NCBI GenBank assembly: GCA_934317205.1
Contig: CAKREL010000112.1
Span: 1-6,440, forward strand
DNA from: an uncultured Eubacterium sp.
GTDB lineage: Bacteria; Bacillota; Clostridia; Lachnospirales; Lachnospiraceae
DNA: 6,440 bases
Direction of reading: 5' to 3'
Shown here: in pieces, positions 6,267-6,440 of the stretch
Layout: every line of letters begins with the position of its first letter
How positions within the stretch are numbered: the first letter of the stretch is position 1
The notes under the pieces: generated by a model
What the model was told of the DNA's origin: nothing
Database searches by the model: none
Seen by the model: the letters and a program-made list of their open reading frames with translations, nothing else
Translations under genes and position numbers: made by a program

Positions 6267-6332
6267 AAAAAGTGGTATTTTTCCTCGGCAAGCGATTGTT
6301 AGCTGCAGAGGTAAAATACCACTTTTTCGTCC
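6267..6332 (-). terminator. Terminator after etfA (stem-loop C)
   Basis: The 20-nt arms 6267-6286 and 6308-6327 pair with a single mismatch, with AAAAAGTGGTATTTT as the outer part of the left arm. On the minus strand the stem ends CACTTTTTC and continues TTTCC, a good U-tract, 38 nt past the etfA stop. On the plus strand the arm also ends in TTTTT, so it can act in both directions. Its loop carries AGCGATTGTTAGC (6291-6303), the reverse complement of the loop motif in stem-loop A. Confidence 0.85.
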
Positions 6333-6364
6333 TAAATATTAAATTTTAAGCCACAAGGCAAACT

Positions 6365-6439
6365 TTATTTAGCTGCAAGTGCTTTTTTGATCTCCTCAGT
6401 AAGAAGCGGAACGATCTTGTTCAGATCTCCAACGATACC
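6365..6439 (-). CDS. etfA: Electron transfer flavoprotein subunit alpha, C-terminal fragment
   Basis: Only the last 24 codons and the TAA stop lie in the window; the rest continues beyond the right edge. The fragment begins GIVGDLNKIVPLLTEEI and ends KKALAAK. The GIVGDL-x-K-x-VP-x-LTE-x-I pattern is the conserved C-terminal helix region of EtfA, where the FAD-binding domain ends. EtfA pairs with EtfB to form a flavoprotein that passes electrons to or from an acyl-CoA dehydrogenase; in Clostridia it is commonly the last gene of a butyryl-CoA dehydrogenase operon, which fits a terminator directly downstream. So short a fragment limits certainty, and whether it belongs to a butyrate operon cannot be seen here. 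Confidence 0.7.
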   Translation of the reverse strand, partial: GIVGDLNKIVPLLTEEIKKALAAK

Positions 6440-6440
6440 G

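Larger units (their letters stand above)
5829..6364. other. 536-base non-coding region between etfA and the two-component operon
   Basis: No convincing gene is present. From right to left it contains the etfA terminator, two more long stem-loops, an extended -10 promoter, a perfect inverted repeat, PhoP-box-like direct repeats with a TATAAT box, and a leader of about 114 nt for the response regulator. The leader holds a small possible hairpin at 5854-5870 (CGGA paired with TCCG) and no recognised riboswitch. Confidence 0.7.

Overview
The window reads as chromosomal DNA from a low-to-moderate GC, Gram-positive anaerobe of the class Clostridia, most likely a Lachnospiraceae gut commensal. This is inferred from strong AGGAGG-type ribosome binding sites, A/T-rich intergenic DNA, the DUF815 / XpaC / TelA combination, a clostridial PhoP/PhoR-type two-component pair and an EtfA-like C-terminus. 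There is no sign of phage, an insertion sequence, a CRISPR array, or rRNA or tRNA genes.

Layout from left to right. (1) Positions 1-935, minus strand: the N-terminal 311 codons of a DUF815-type AAA+ ATPase, which runs off the left edge. (2) Positions 936-1210: a divergent intergenic region with candidate promoters for both sides. (3) Positions 1211-3594, plus strand: a two-gene operon, an XpaC-type membrane protein followed by a TelA-family toxic-anion-resistance protein. It ends at a hairpin terminator (about 3701-3765) that is probably shared with the convergent kinase gene. (4) Positions 3772-5828, minus strand: an OmpR/PhoB-family response regulator followed by its sensor histidine kinase. 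(5) Positions 5829-6364: a 536-base non-coding region. It holds two tandem promoters for the two-component operon, an array of 11-bp-phased direct repeats resembling a Bacillus PhoP box, and three long stem-loops. Two of these stem-loops share an identical 13-nt apical sequence in opposite orientation. (6) Positions 6365-6439, minus strand: the last 24 codons of a probable etfA.

How the genes fit together. The ATPase, XpaC and TelA genes form a divergent cassette whose joint role is not known. One part is a soluble P-loop ATPase, one a membrane-anchored helical protein and one a soluble helical TelA protein, which suggests an envelope- or stress-related machine. The regulator/kinase pair looks like an autoregulated phosphate-type (Pho) system: the spacing of its upstream repeats relative to a TATAAT box matches the activated-promoter architecture known for Bacillus PhoP. 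The etfA end belongs to an unrelated energy-metabolism operon and is separated from the regulator by its own strong terminator.
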